64,000 nt of DNA, taken from NCBI GenBank assembly GCA_014650015.1, contig BMUD01000004.1, positions 336,351 through 400,350 on the forward strand, read 5' to 3'. Below, piece after piece: positions 17,139 through 25,399 of this stretch. Below the pieces are notes generated by a model that saw nothing but the letters and a program-made list of their open reading frames with translations, did no database searches and was not told the origin of the DNA. How positions within the stretch are numbered: position 1 is the stretch's first letter; every line of letters begins with the position of its first letter. Both the position numbers and the translations under genes were made by a program. Origin of the DNA: Streptomyces griseoloalbus (lineage in GTDB: Bacteria; Actinomycetota; Actinomycetes; Streptomycetales; Streptomycetaceae).

Positions 17139-19279
17139 GCGCGGAGCCGGACGGGCCGGAGGGCAGACTGCGCCGGTTCGCGACGATCTGGAGCCGGGCG
17201 GTCTTCCCGGTGACCTCGACGTCGTCGACCCGGCCCGAGTTCGAGGCGCTTCTGCTGCCGCTGGCCCGGCTGCTCAGCGAGGCGCTGCGGGCCAGGTCGT
17301 TCGACGCGGACGCGGGCAGGGCGGTCGGTGCCGCCCTGGTGCGGGCGCACTGCACCGACCCGGAGGCGCTCAGCCGCACCCTGGACTGCGTGGACGCCTA
17401 CCTCGTCCTGTACTGCGGCGAGGACGGCGACCGCGAGGACCTGCGGGCGCGCAGCGCCAGGCTCCAGCACGCCATGGCCGCCGGGTTCGCGCAGGCGCTG
17501 CGCGAGCGGACGCTGGCCGAGCAGGAGGCCATCGCGCAGGCGGCCCTGGAGGCGCAGGGCGTGGTGGCACAGGCGCTGCACGCCACCGAGGCCCGGTTCC
17601 GCGCGGTCTTCGAGGGCGCGGCCATAGGGATCGGCATCGCCGACCTGGAGGGCAACGTCCTACAGGTCAACGGCGCGCTGCGGCGCATGTTCGGCCTGTC
17701 CGAACAGGCCCTGCGCGGCCGCAAGGTCAAGGAGTGGGTCCACCCCGACGACGCCCCGCAGACCTGGCGGCTCTACCAGGAGCTGGTGAGCGGCGAGCGC
17801 GAGCACTACCACCTCGAGAAGGCGTTCTACCGCCCGGACGGAACGGTCCTGTGGACCAATCTGACGGTGTCCCTGCTGCGCGACGCCGACGGCGACCCGC
17901 AGTACCAGCTCGCCCTCATGGAGGACACCACGGAGCGCCGGCTGCTCAACCTCCGGCTGCGCTACGAGGCCACCCACGACGCGCTCACCGGCCTGCCCAA
18001 CCGCACGTTCTTCTTCGAACGTCTGGAGAAGGCGCTGAACGCCGGCGAGGGCCAGCGCTTCGGCCTGTGCTATCTGGACCTGGACGGTTTCAAGACCGTC
18101 AACGACAGCCTCGGGCACGCGGCCGGTGACCGGATGCTCGTCGAGGTCGCCGACCGGCTGCAGGCCTGCGCCACCGCGTCCGGCGAGATGGTGGCCCGGC
18201 TCGGCGGCGACGAGTTCGTGGCGCTGACCACCGGCCCCGACACCGAGCGCACCGTGGACGAGCTCGCCGCCCGCATCATGAACGCGCTGCTCGCCCCGAT
18301 CAGCGTCGACGGCCGGGAGCTCACCGTGCGCGGCAGCATCGGCATCGTCGAGGGGCCGGCCGGGGAACGCAGCGCGGCGGAGGTGCTGCGCAGCGCCGAC
18401 ATCACCATGTACCGGGCCAAGTCGGCGGGCGGCAACCGGTTCGAGCTCGCCGACCCGGAGGCCGACGCCCGCGCCATCACGCGGCACGGACTCACCACGG
18501 CGCTGCCGACGGCCCTGGACCGGGGCGAGTTCTTCATCGAGTACCAGCCGCTGGTGCACCTCGGCGACGGCAGTGTGCGGGGTGCCGAGGCGCTGGTGCG
18601 CTGGCTGCACCCGCAGCACGGGGTGCTGTCCCCGGACCGGTTCATCCCGCTCGCCGAGCACACCGGCCTGATCGTTCCGCTGGGCCGCTGGGTCCTGGAG
18701 CAGTCGGTGCGTCAGGCCCGTGCGTGGCGGGAGCGTCACGGGGGCGCGGAGGCGCTCGGCCCGCTGCGCATCAACGTGAACCTCTCGCCCTGCCAGCTCA
18801 CCCATCCCGGGCTGGTCCAGGACACCGTCGACATCCTGGAGCGCACGGGTGTGGAGCCGAACGCGCTGTGCCTGGAGGTGACCGAGTCGGCGCTGATCGG
18901 CGCGGACGACGATCTGCTGAAGCCGCTGCGCCGGCTGGCGGAGATGGGCGTCGACATCGCCCTGGACGACTTCGGCACCGGCTACTCCAATCTCGCCAAT
19001 CTGCGCCGGCTCCCGGTGAGCATCCTGAAGCTGGACCGTTCCTTCACCCAGAGCATGCAGCAGTTCCCGGCCGACCCCGTCGACCTCAAGATCGTCGAGG
19101 GGATCGTCTCCCTGGCCCACAGCCTCGACCTGGCGGTCACGGTGGAGGGCGTGGAGACGGGAGCCCAGGCCGAACAACTGCGCATCCTCGGCTGTGACAC
19201 GGCCCAGGGCTGGTACTACGCCCGCCCGGGACCGCCGGAGCGGCTGCACGACCTGGCGCTCGTGGACGCGACCGGCTGA
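17135..19279 (+). CDS. rmdA: RmdA-like PAS-GGDEF-EAL cyclic-di-GMP enzyme
   Basis: A 714-residue cytoplasmic protein. Residues 1-145 are helical and unassigned. Residues about 149-275 form a PAS/PAC sensor (TEARFRAVFEGAAIGIGIAD). Residues about 285-440 form a GGDEF domain with intact LGGDEF near 355. Residues about 450-705 form an EAL domain with GAEALVRW near 483 and DDFGTGYS. Both catalytic signatures are intact, but domain order and neighbours match S. coelicolor RmdA (SCO0928 as I recall), a c-di-GMP phosphodiesterase that affects development. GTG 17135 overlaps the methyltransferase stop. Open frame further upstream overlaps other genes and carries no PAS or GGDEF sequence. The PAS ligand cannot be read from sequence; haem is reported for a relative. 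Confidence 0.93.
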   Translation: MSAEPDGPEGRLRRFATIWSRAVFPVTSTSSTRPEFEALLLPLARLLSEALRARSFDADAGRAVGAALVRAHCTDPEALSRTLDCVDAYLVLYCGEDGDREDLRARSARLQHAMAAGFAQALRERTLAEQEAIAQAALEAQGVVAQALHATEARFRAVFEGAAIGIGIADLEGNVLQVNGALRRMFGLSEQALRGRKVKEWVHPDDAPQTWRLYQELVSGEREHYHLEKAFYRPDGTVLWTNLTVSLLRDADGDPQYQLALMEDTTERRLLNLRLRYEATHDALTGLPNRTFFFERLEKALNAGEGQRFGLCYLDLDGFKTVNDSLGHAAGDRMLVEVADRLQACATASGEMVARLGGDEFVALTTGPDTERTVDELAARIMNALLAPISVDGRELTVRGSIGIVEGPAGERSAAEVLRSADITMYRAKSAGGNRFELADPEADARAITRHGLTTALPTALDRGEFFIEYQPLVHLGDGSVRGAEALVRWLHPQHGVLSPDRFIPLAEHTGLIVPLGRWVLEQSVRQARAWRERHGGAEALGPLRINVNLSPCQLTHPGLVQDTVDILERTGVEPNALCLEVTESALIGADDDLLKPLRRLAEMGVDIALDDFGTGYSNLANLRRLPVSILKLDRSFTQSMQQFPADPVDLKIVEGIVSLAHSLDLAVTVEGVETGAQAEQLRILGCDTAQGWYYARPGPPERLHDLALVDATG

Positions 19280-19288
19280 GCTGAGCGC

Positions 19289-19354
19289 CTGGGGCCCGTC
19301 CGACGGTTCCCGTCGCCCTCCGTGCGACGACGGGAAGGGTCGGACGGGCCCCAG
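19289..19354 (+). terminator. Long two-part hairpin after rmdA
   Basis: A 16-bp outer stem (19289-19304 with 19339-19354) encloses a 9-bp inner stem (TTCCCGTCG at 19307-19315 with CGACGGGAA at 19328-19336). It begins ten bases after the rmdA stop. Confidence 0.85.
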
Positions 19355-19426
19355 AGGTACACGGGTGGTGCGCCGTGGCCGGCCGCCCGGTTCCACGCGC
19401 CTTTCGAGGCGGTCCATCATGTGCGG

Positions 19427-19816
19427 ATGAACCGTCGAACAGACCCGGTGAAGGCGGCGACCGAGGGCGAGCTGCGCCTCATGGACCCGGCCGTACGGTC
19501 CTCCCGCACCGAGGTGGTGCGCCTGCTGGACCCGGAGTTCACCGAGGTCGGCGCATCCGGCCGGCGCTACACGTACGCCGAGATGGTCGCCGAGCTGCAC
19601 GACCACCCGGGCAGCTCGGCCGGCGGCCCGCTCTACGAGCCGTCACGGATCACCGGCGTCCTCCTCGGCCCCGGACTGGTGCACCTCACGTACGAGACCG
19701 TCTTCGACGGGCACCGGGCCCTCCGCAGCTCCCTGTGGCGCAGGCGTGACGAGGAGACGGGCTGGCGCATGTACTACCACCAGGCCACCCCGGTGCCGCC
19801 GGACGCCGGCCGCTGA
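19427..19816 (+). CDS. DUF4440/NTF2-like small protein
   Basis: A 129-residue protein with the cone-shaped NTF2/SnoaL-like fold of DUF4440. The visible signature is EGELRLMDPAVRSSRTEVVR, LLDPEFTEVGASGRRYTYAE and a C-terminal WRMYYHQATP. Members are small enzymes or ligand-binding proteins without a common reaction. ATG 19427 (MNRRTDPVKAAT) gives a normal length. A longer frame begins at 19322, but that part lies on the rmdA terminator hairpin and is unlikely to be translated. The gene stands alone between the terminator and the permease gene. Confidence 0.78.
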   Translation: MNRRTDPVKAATEGELRLMDPAVRSSRTEVVRLLDPEFTEVGASGRRYTYAEMVAELHDHPGSSAGGPLYEPSRITGVLLGPGLVHLTYETVFDGHRALRSSLWRRRDEETGWRMYYHQATPVPPDAGR

Positions 19817-19913
19817 TCGGGACCCGGACACGCGTGGTGTCTTCCGTCGGCGGCGTCCTGGGGGCATCATGATCCGCCGTCAGCCGTTTGCCTGTCGCGA
19901 AGAGGTGAGGCGC

Positions 19914-21326
19914 ATGGCCGGGCTCTGGACGGGTGAGGGCGTTCTCCGCCGCAAACCCATCGAACACATCGAGGGGACGGAAATCGGCGAGGGTACGCAA
20001 TTGGAGCGCACCCTGGGCCTGGGGCAGCTCACCGCGATCGGCGTGGGCGGCATCATCGGCGCCGGCATCTTCACGCTCGCGGGAACGGTCGCCAACGGCA
20101 CGGCGGGGCCGGCGGTGCTGGTCTCGTTCCTCGTCGCCGGTGTCGCCAGCGCCGCCGCCGCGCTGTCCTACGCGGAGTTCGCGGGGCTGATCCCGAAGGC
20201 GGGCTCGGCGTACACCTACGGGTACGCGGTGCTCGGCGAGCTGGCCGGGTGGTTCATCGGCTGGGATCTTCTGCTGGAGTACACCGCGATCGTGGCGGTG
20301 GTCGCGATCGGCATCTCCGGCTACTTCAGCTTCCTGGTGAACGACATGGGCGCCGATCTGCCGCACTGGATGCTGGGCGCGCCCGGCACCGGTGACGGCC
20401 ACCGCGTCGACCTGTTCGCGGCCCTGCTGTGTCTGCTCATCGCCTTCCTGCTGAACCTGGGCATCAAGAACGCGGCCCGGTTCGAGACGGTGGTCGTGGT
20501 GCTGAAGGTGCTGGTCGTGCTGCTGGTGATCGCGGTCGGGGTGTTCCACATCGACGCCGCGAACTACAACCCGTTCTTCCCGTACGGGGTGGGCGGCGCG
20601 TTCACCGGTGCGGCGACGGTGTTCTTCGCGGTCTTCGGTTACGACGCCATGTCGACGGCGGCCGAGGAGTCCAAGGACGCCCAGCGGCACATGCCGAAGG
20701 CGATCGTCTACTCGCTGATTATCTCGATGGTCCTGTACGTGGCGGCCTGCCTGGTGCTGACGGGCATGCAGGATTACAAGGACATCGACCCCGAGAGCGG
20801 CTTCTCCACGGCGTTCAAGTCGGTCGGGCTGAGCGGGCTCGCGGACGTGATCGCGGTGGGCGCCATCATCGGCATCCTCACCGTGATGTTCACGTTCATG
20901 CTCGGCGTCACGCGGGTGTGGTTCGCCATGTCGCGCGACGGGTTGCTGCCCCGCTGGTTCGCCAAGACCCACCCGACCCGGCACGTGCCCACGCGGGTCA
21001 CCTGGATCGTCGGGGTGGCGTCGGCCGCCATCGCCGGGTTCCTGCCGATCGGCGAGGCGGCCGAACTCACCAACATCGGGATCCTGCTGGCGTTCGTCGT
21101 GGTGTGCACGGCGGTGATCGTGCTGCGCTACCGGCAGCCGGAGCTGCCGCGCACCTTCCGCACGCCGTGGATGCCGGTGGTGCCGGCGGCGGGCGTGGTG
21201 TTCTCGATCTGGCTGATCACGTTCCTGCAGTGGCAGACCTGGGCGCGGTTCGCCATCTGGTTCGTGGTGGGACTGGTGATCTACTTCTCCTACTCCTTCC
21301 GGCGTTCGGAGCTGGCGCGGCGTTAG
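19914..21326 (+). CDS. APC-family amino-acid permease
   Basis: A 470-residue secondary transporter with about 12 membrane helices. It carries the YfnA/CAT-type signature: LGLGQLTAIGVGGIIGAGIF in the first helix (GxxIGxGIF substrate site), LSYAEFAGLIPKAGSAYTY, and FGYDAMSTAAEESKDAQRHM. It would import amino acids with protons; cationic amino acids are typical of this branch but not provable here. ATG 19914 with GAGGTGAGG upstream is preferred; an in-frame ATG at 19869 is possible. The TAG stop shares bases with the TAA stop of the convergent hydrolase gene, so the two coding regions overlap tail to tail by four bases. Confidence 0.92.
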   Translation: MAGLWTGEGVLRRKPIEHIEGTEIGEGTQLERTLGLGQLTAIGVGGIIGAGIFTLAGTVANGTAGPAVLVSFLVAGVASAAAALSYAEFAGLIPKAGSAYTYGYAVLGELAGWFIGWDLLLEYTAIVAVVAIGISGYFSFLVNDMGADLPHWMLGAPGTGDGHRVDLFAALLCLLIAFLLNLGIKNAARFETVVVVLKVLVVLLVIAVGVFHIDAANYNPFFPYGVGGAFTGAATVFFAVFGYDAMSTAAEESKDAQRHMPKAIVYSLIISMVLYVAACLVLTGMQDYKDIDPESGFSTAFKSVGLSGLADVIAVGAIIGILTVMFTFMLGVTRVWFAMSRDGLLPRWFAKTHPTRHVPTRVTWIVGVASAAIAGFLPIGEAAELTNIGILLAFVVVCTAVIVLRYRQPELPRTFRTPWMPVVPAAGVVFSIWLITFLQWQTWARFAIWFVVGLVIYFSYSFRRSELARR

Positions 21327-22138
21327 AGGGCGCGGAGGAAGTCGAGCAGGGTCCGGTTGAAGAGCTCCGGCCGCTCCATGTTCGGGTAGTGGCCGGTGCC
21401 GTCGATGGTGACGGCCCGGCCGTCGGGGACGGCCTCGGCGAGACGCTGGGCCGCGTCGCGCGGGTCGGCGGGTTCGAGGGCGCCGTTGACGGCGAGCACC
21501 GGGACGTCGATCTCCGGCAGGCGGGACCAGGTGCCGGTCACGGGCACCAGCAGGTTCTTCTCGCCCGGGGTGTGCTTGGAGATGGTGTGGAGCGCCATCT
21601 CCCGCAGCCGGCGCAGGATGTCGGGGTCGACGTCGTCGGCGGTCCGGTGGGGGCCGGGTACGACGCGGAGGAAGGCCGCGAGCCAGGCCTGCACGTCACC
21701 GGCGGCCAGCGCCCGGGCGCTCTCGGCCTGGACCTCCTGGTACCAGGGATCGGTGTACTGGACATCCCCGGTCGCGGCGCCGCAGGTGACCACCGCACGG
21801 ACGAGTCCGGGATGTTCGAGCACCGTGTCGGTGGCGATCACGCCGCCCATCGAGAGGCCGACGAGGACCACGGGCCCCGCGTCGAGGTGGCGCAGCAGTC
21901 CGGCCAGGTCGTCGGCCCAGCGGAACGGCTCGGTGGCGTTGGCCGAGAAGCCGTGGCCGCGCACGTCCGGGGCGATGACCCGGTGGTGTGCGGCGAGGGC
22001 GGGAATCTGGGCGTCCCAGACCCGGTGGTCGACGTACCCGGAGTGAAGGAGGACGACGGGGTCGCCGGAGCCGGTGTCGAGGTAGGCGAGATCGCCGTCG
22101 GCGGAGGGGAAGAAGCGCAGTTCCGAAGGACCAGTCAT
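21323..22138 (-). CDS. Alpha/beta-fold hydrolase
   Basis: A 271-residue serine hydrolase. It has HSGYVDHRVWDAQIP for the oxyanion loop, DVRGHGFSAN, the nucleophile elbow GLSMGG near residue 98, an acidic residue in the VLAVNGALEPADP stretch, and the catalytic His in DGTGHYP. The build fits esterases, lactonases and non-haem haloperoxidase-like enzymes; the substrate is unknown. The ATG at 22136-22138 lies inside a TGTCAT-type dyad. It is divergent from a MarR regulator with repeated sites between them, the normal set-up of a MarR-controlled detoxifying enzyme. Open frame upstream of this ATG overlaps the MarR gene and is not coding. Confidence 0.9.
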   Translation of the reverse strand: MTGPSELRFFPSADGDLAYLDTGSGDPVVLLHSGYVDHRVWDAQIPALAAHHRVIAPDVRGHGFSANATEPFRWADDLAGLLRHLDAGPVVLVGLSMGGVIATDTVLEHPGLVRAVVTCGAATGDVQYTDPWYQEVQAESARALAAGDVQAWLAAFLRVVPGPHRTADDVDPDILRRLREMALHTISKHTPGEKNLLVPVTGTWSRLPEIDVPVLAVNGALEPADPRDAAQRLAEAVPDGRAVTIDGTGHYPNMERPELFNRTLLDFLRAL

Positions 22139-22186
22139 GACAACTAAGGTGTCATCTTCGGGAGACTTTGGCAACCCAGGTGTCAT
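22137..22186. promoter_or_regulatory. Repeated operator between hydrolase and MarR gene
   Basis: Two near-identical 15-base elements, CAACTAAGGTGTCAT (22141-22155) and CAACCCAGGTGTCAT (22172-22186), are spaced 31 bp, three helical turns. The first also forms the dyad ATGACA-N7-TGTCAT (22137-22155), which covers the hydrolase start codon. They are good candidates for binding the adjacent MarR protein. Confidence 0.6.
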
Positions 22187-22195
22187 AATGAGGGA

Positions 22196-22672
22196 GTGAA
22201 CGAGATGGACAAGCCCCTTTCCCCGGACGAGCTCGGCCGCCGCCTCACCGAGGTGTACGACCTGGTCGGCCCCCTGTACCGGCGCGCCCAGCGCAGTGTG
22301 GAGCAGGGCCTGGCCGCCGACGACGGCCTGTCGCTGGGCGTGCGCGCCGTCCTGACCCTGCTGCACCGGAACGGGCCGATGACGGTGCCGCAGATGGGCA
22401 GGGCCCAGGCGATCAGCCGGCAGTTCGTGCAGCGCATGGTGAACGACGCGGCGGCCCAGGGCCTGGTGGAGAGCATCCCCAATCCCGCCCACCGGCGGTC
22501 CTCCCTCATCCGCCCCACGCCGGAGGGCTCGGCGGCGATCGCCGCCGTCCTCGAACGTGAGCACCTGTTCCTGAGGGGGGTCGGCGGAGACCTCACGGAC
22601 ACCGACGTGACGACCTGCCTGCGGGTGCTCGGCGAACTGCTGACGGCCCTGGACCACATCGACCTCAGCTGA
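22196..22672 (+). CDS. MarR-family transcription regulator
   Basis: A 158-residue winged-helix regulator. The DNA-binding part reads GLSLGVRAVLTLLHRNGPMT, VPQMGRAQAISRQFVQRMVN and the wing IPNPAHRRSSLIRPTPEG. Helices at both ends provide the dimer interface. GTG 22196 is listed; ATG 22205 is an alternative three codons in. MarR proteins usually repress themselves and a divergent gene until a small aromatic or oxidant binds. Here the divergent gene is the alpha/beta hydrolase, and two 15-base repeats lie between them. The ligand is unknown. Confidence 0.92.
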   Translation: MNEMDKPLSPDELGRRLTEVYDLVGPLYRRAQRSVEQGLAADDGLSLGVRAVLTLLHRNGPMTVPQMGRAQAISRQFVQRMVNDAAAQGLVESIPNPAHRRSSLIRPTPEGSAAIAAVLEREHLFLRGVGGDLTDTDVTTCLRVLGELLTALDHIDLS

Positions 22673-22679
22673 CGGCACC

Positions 22680-23834
22680 TCACTCCCCCATGACGAGACC
22701 GTCCTGCGCCGCGCCCCGGCTCAGCACCACGTCCCGGATGCGGTCGCGCACGGCCCGCACCTCGGCACCCCGGGCGAGCGCCTGGTTGAGGTTGACCGCC
22801 CGCCCGGCGTCCACGTCGAAGAGCTGCGGGACGAACTCGGCCCGGGTCACCTCCCAGCGCCCGCCGGGGCGCGACGGCGGGGAGAAGGTGAAGCGGCCCA
22901 GGGTGGACTGGTTGCCGCGCGGGTCCTGGACGCCCTCGTGGTTGGTCATCTCGCCGGCGATCTGGTCGCCCATGCCGTAGACCACCCAGGTGCCGTTGAC
23001 CTTCTCGTAGGCCTGCGGGACGTGGGCGTGAGTGCCGAGGATCAGGTCGATGTCGGGGCGGCTCCCGGTGTGCGACGCGGTGAGCGAGCGGGCCAGCGCG
23101 ATCTGCCGCTCGTCGGGGGCCTCCTGCCATTCGGTGCCCCAGTGCAGCGATACGACGACGACATCGGCTCCGGCCTCGCGGGCGGCCCGCGCGTCGGCGA
23201 CGATCCGCGCCTCGTCGATCAGGTCGACGGCCCAGGGCCGGTCCGGCGGCAGCTGGTGGTCGTTGATGCCGTCGGTGTGGGCGAGGTGGGCGACCCGCGC
23301 CGGGCCCGCGCGCAGCACGGTCACCGTACGGGCCTCCCGCTCGGTGCGCGCCGAGCCTGCGTGGCGCACGCCCGCGTGGTCGAGGGCATCCAGGGTGCGG
23401 CGGATGCCCTCGCCGCCGTCGTCCAGGGTGTGGTGGGAGGCGGTGGAGCAGCCGTCGTAGCCGGTGTCGGCGAGGCCGCGGGCGACCTCGGGCGGGGACT
23501 GGAAGAGGGGGTAGCCGGTGTAGTCACCGCCCGCTCCGTACACGGTCTCCATGTGGCACAGCGCCACATCGGCGGGGGCGACGACGGAGCGGACGCCGGA
23601 GAGCATCGGCCGGAAGTCGTAACCGGTGCCGCCCGCGTCGTAGCGGGCGCGTTCGATGATCGAGCTGTGGGGCAGCACATCGCCCGAGGCGACCAGGGTG
23701 AAGCCGCGGTGCCCGGTGGCGGAGGGGGCCGGGCGCCCCGGTTCCGGCGGTCGCTGGTCACGGGCCTGGCAGGCGGCGCCCGCGGCGAGGACGACGGTCA
23801 GGGCCAGGGCCACCTGCCGACTGCGTGTGATCAT
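22680..23834 (-). CDS. CapA-family (metallophosphatase-fold) exported protein
   Basis: A 384-residue protein of the CapA/PgsA family. The signal peptide (VALALTVVLAAGAACQA) has a Cys that could be lipidated, although the lipobox is weak. The fold is recognised by TLVASGDVLPHSSI, CHMETVYG, the DGCSTASHHTLDDGGEGI stretch, VVVSLHWGTEW and LILGTHAHVPQAYE, the metal-site motifs of the metallophosphatase superfamily. CapA of bacilli takes part in poly-gamma-glutamate export, but actinobacterial relatives stand alone and their role is unknown. No capB or capC genes are nearby, so capsule synthesis should not be assumed. The gene is convergent with the MarR gene and divergent from the sigma-factor gene. 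Confidence 0.85.
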   Translation of the reverse strand: MITRSRQVALALTVVLAAGAACQARDQRPPEPGRPAPSATGHRGFTLVASGDVLPHSSIIERARYDAGGTGYDFRPMLSGVRSVVAPADVALCHMETVYGAGGDYTGYPLFQSPPEVARGLADTGYDGCSTASHHTLDDGGEGIRRTLDALDHAGVRHAGSARTEREARTVTVLRAGPARVAHLAHTDGINDHQLPPDRPWAVDLIDEARIVADARAAREAGADVVVVSLHWGTEWQEAPDERQIALARSLTASHTGSRPDIDLILGTHAHVPQAYEKVNGTWVVYGMGDQIAGEMTNHEGVQDPRGNQSTLGRFTFSPPSRPGGRWEVTRAEFVPQLFDVDAGRAVNLNQALARGAEVRAVRDRIRDVVLSRGAAQDGLVMGE

Positions 23835-24045
23835 CGCTCCACTCCGCTGTAGTCGTATTTATGGATCAACAGGTAAGAATCCCCGTCCCGCTCGTCGCTG
23901 TTCCGACACGCTCTTTAGGCCGTCCGGTGTGCGCGAACGGCCGCCTCGACCGTTCGTCGAACCGTTCGTCGACGCGATCGACCGTCCGCCGCACGCTCCT
24001 GTGCGCGCCCTGTCCACGGGTGACGTCGTGCGCTGGCATACGGCC

Positions 24046-24591
24046 ATGACGGCCGGAATGACACTCACGAACGGGACGACCGCCGAGCACGAGCTCGCCG
24101 CACTGCAACGCGAGCACGGCCGGCCCCTCTTCGCGCTGCTGCTCCGGCTCTGCGACGGAGACCGGCAGCGCGCGGAGGATCTCGTCCAGGAGACGCTGGT
24201 GCGCGCCTGGCAGCATCCCGAGGCCCTGCGCGCCGAGCGCTTCGATTCCGTACGGCCCTGGCTGCTCACCGTGGGACGGCGGCTCGCGATCGACGCGCGA
24301 CGGGCGCGGCAGGCGCGGCCCGCCGAGGTCGGGGACGCCCAGCTGGAGAACGCGCGGGTGATCTCCGACCACGCCGAGCGGGCCGCGGCGATGCTCGATG
24401 TCCGCGAGGCCGTGAAGACACTCACGCCGGAGCACCGTGACGTCCTGGTGCTCGTGTACTTCCAGGGGGCGAGTGTGGCGGAAGCGGCGACGGCCCTCGG
24501 AATCCCGCCCGGTACCGTGAAGTCCCGCGCGTACTACGCGCTGCGCGCCCTGCGCCGGGTGCTTCCCGGATACGCCTCCGACATGCGGTGA
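24046..24591 (+). CDS. ECF-type RNA polymerase sigma factor
   Basis: A 181-residue group IV sigma factor. Region 2 reads LFALLLRLCDGDRQRAEDLV, QETLVRAWQHP and VRPWLLTVGRRLAIDARRAR; region 4 reads LTPEHRDVLVLVYFQGASVA, EAATALGIPPGTVKSRAYYA. ATG 24046 is used; ATG 24058 is an alternative. The frame is open further upstream, but that part has no sigma sequence. A zinc-finger anti-sigma factor lies two genes downstream on the same strand, with one unknown gene between, so the three may form a regulatory unit. The promoter it reads cannot be inferred. Confidence 0.93.
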   Translation: MTAGMTLTNGTTAEHELAALQREHGRPLFALLLRLCDGDRQRAEDLVQETLVRAWQHPEALRAERFDSVRPWLLTVGRRLAIDARRARQARPAEVGDAQLENARVISDHAERAAAMLDVREAVKTLTPEHRDVLVLVYFQGASVAEAATALGIPPGTVKSRAYYALRALRRVLPGYASDMR

Positions 24592-24727
24592 AACCGACGG
24601 TCGAGTCAAACCTCCGTAAAGCGCCTTGCCGATGACCCCGGATCAGTAATCGGCTGTCCTCATCCGTGTTCCGGACCGGGGGGCCGGGTTCGGGCGACGC
24701 GCACGCACCGGAGGAAGGCAGGAAGGG

Positions 24728-25249
24728 ATGCTGCACAGAGGTCGAGAGAGCACGGACGGCACCGGCGACGGTGAACTGACCGTCCCCATGGCCTGGTTGT
24801 ACGCCGAGTACATCGCCGACGAACTGCTGCGCAGCGGCGATCTCATGCCGCCGACGTCCTTCGAGTTCCGGGCCGGCCGGGACGCGCTGGCGCTGACCGT
24901 CTTCCTGTCCGACACCGACGGCGAGCTGTCCGGCATCCGGGTGGTCACCCAGCTGGACACCTGGCTGTCGCTGACCGCGTACGACCAGCCGTGGCAGGAG
25001 TGGGTGCAGGGACGCCTGGCCGAGCTGGCCGCGGACGCCACCGCGTCCGGCCGGACCGCGCCGGATCCGGACCTGGGGCTGGCCCGCGAGGCGTGGCGCT
25101 GGCTGCGGGAGACGGAACTGCTCGCGCCCGATCTGAACGCGGTGCCGGGCGGCGGTGCGGTGGCCGGTGAGGACGAGGGACCCAAGGTGTGGACACCGGC
25201 CTGGCAGCTCGGGCTGCCGCTCGGCCACCTCGCCATCCATCTTTTCTAG
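24728..25249 (+). CDS. Hypothetical protein between sigma and anti-sigma genes
   Basis: A 173-residue soluble protein that I do not recognise. It is acidic, has no signal peptide or membrane segment, and contains a mixed alpha/beta central part (FEFRAGRDALALTVFLSDTD, RVVTQLDTWLSLTAYDQPWQ). The ribosome site is good (GAGGAAGGCAGGAAGGG before ATG 24728). Codon use and GC3 look like the neighbours, so it is a real gene. Position between an ECF sigma factor and its probable anti-sigma factor suggests a link to that circuit, for example as a target or modulator, but nothing in the sequence shows this. Confidence 0.7.
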   Translation: MLHRGRESTDGTGDGELTVPMAWLYAEYIADELLRSGDLMPPTSFEFRAGRDALALTVFLSDTDGELSGIRVVTQLDTWLSLTAYDQPWQEWVQGRLAELAADATASGRTAPDPDLGLAREAWRWLRETELLAPDLNAVPGGGAVAGEDEGPKVWTPAWQLGLPLGHLAIHLF

Positions 25250-25399
25250 CTTCCTCGAGACGTCGGCCAATCCGCGGGCCGGAGGCTCCGAATCCTCCTG
25301 TCACGATTCGGCACGTGGCTTGAGTGATTCGGCTGTCTGGTGCGTACCGGTGGGAGCAAGGAGTAACCCCACCCACACCCAACGGCACGAGGATGCGGC

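Noticed and set aside
22680-23834. Poly-gamma-glutamate capsule locus
   Set aside because: Only a CapA-like protein is present; capB, capC and a depolymerase are absent.
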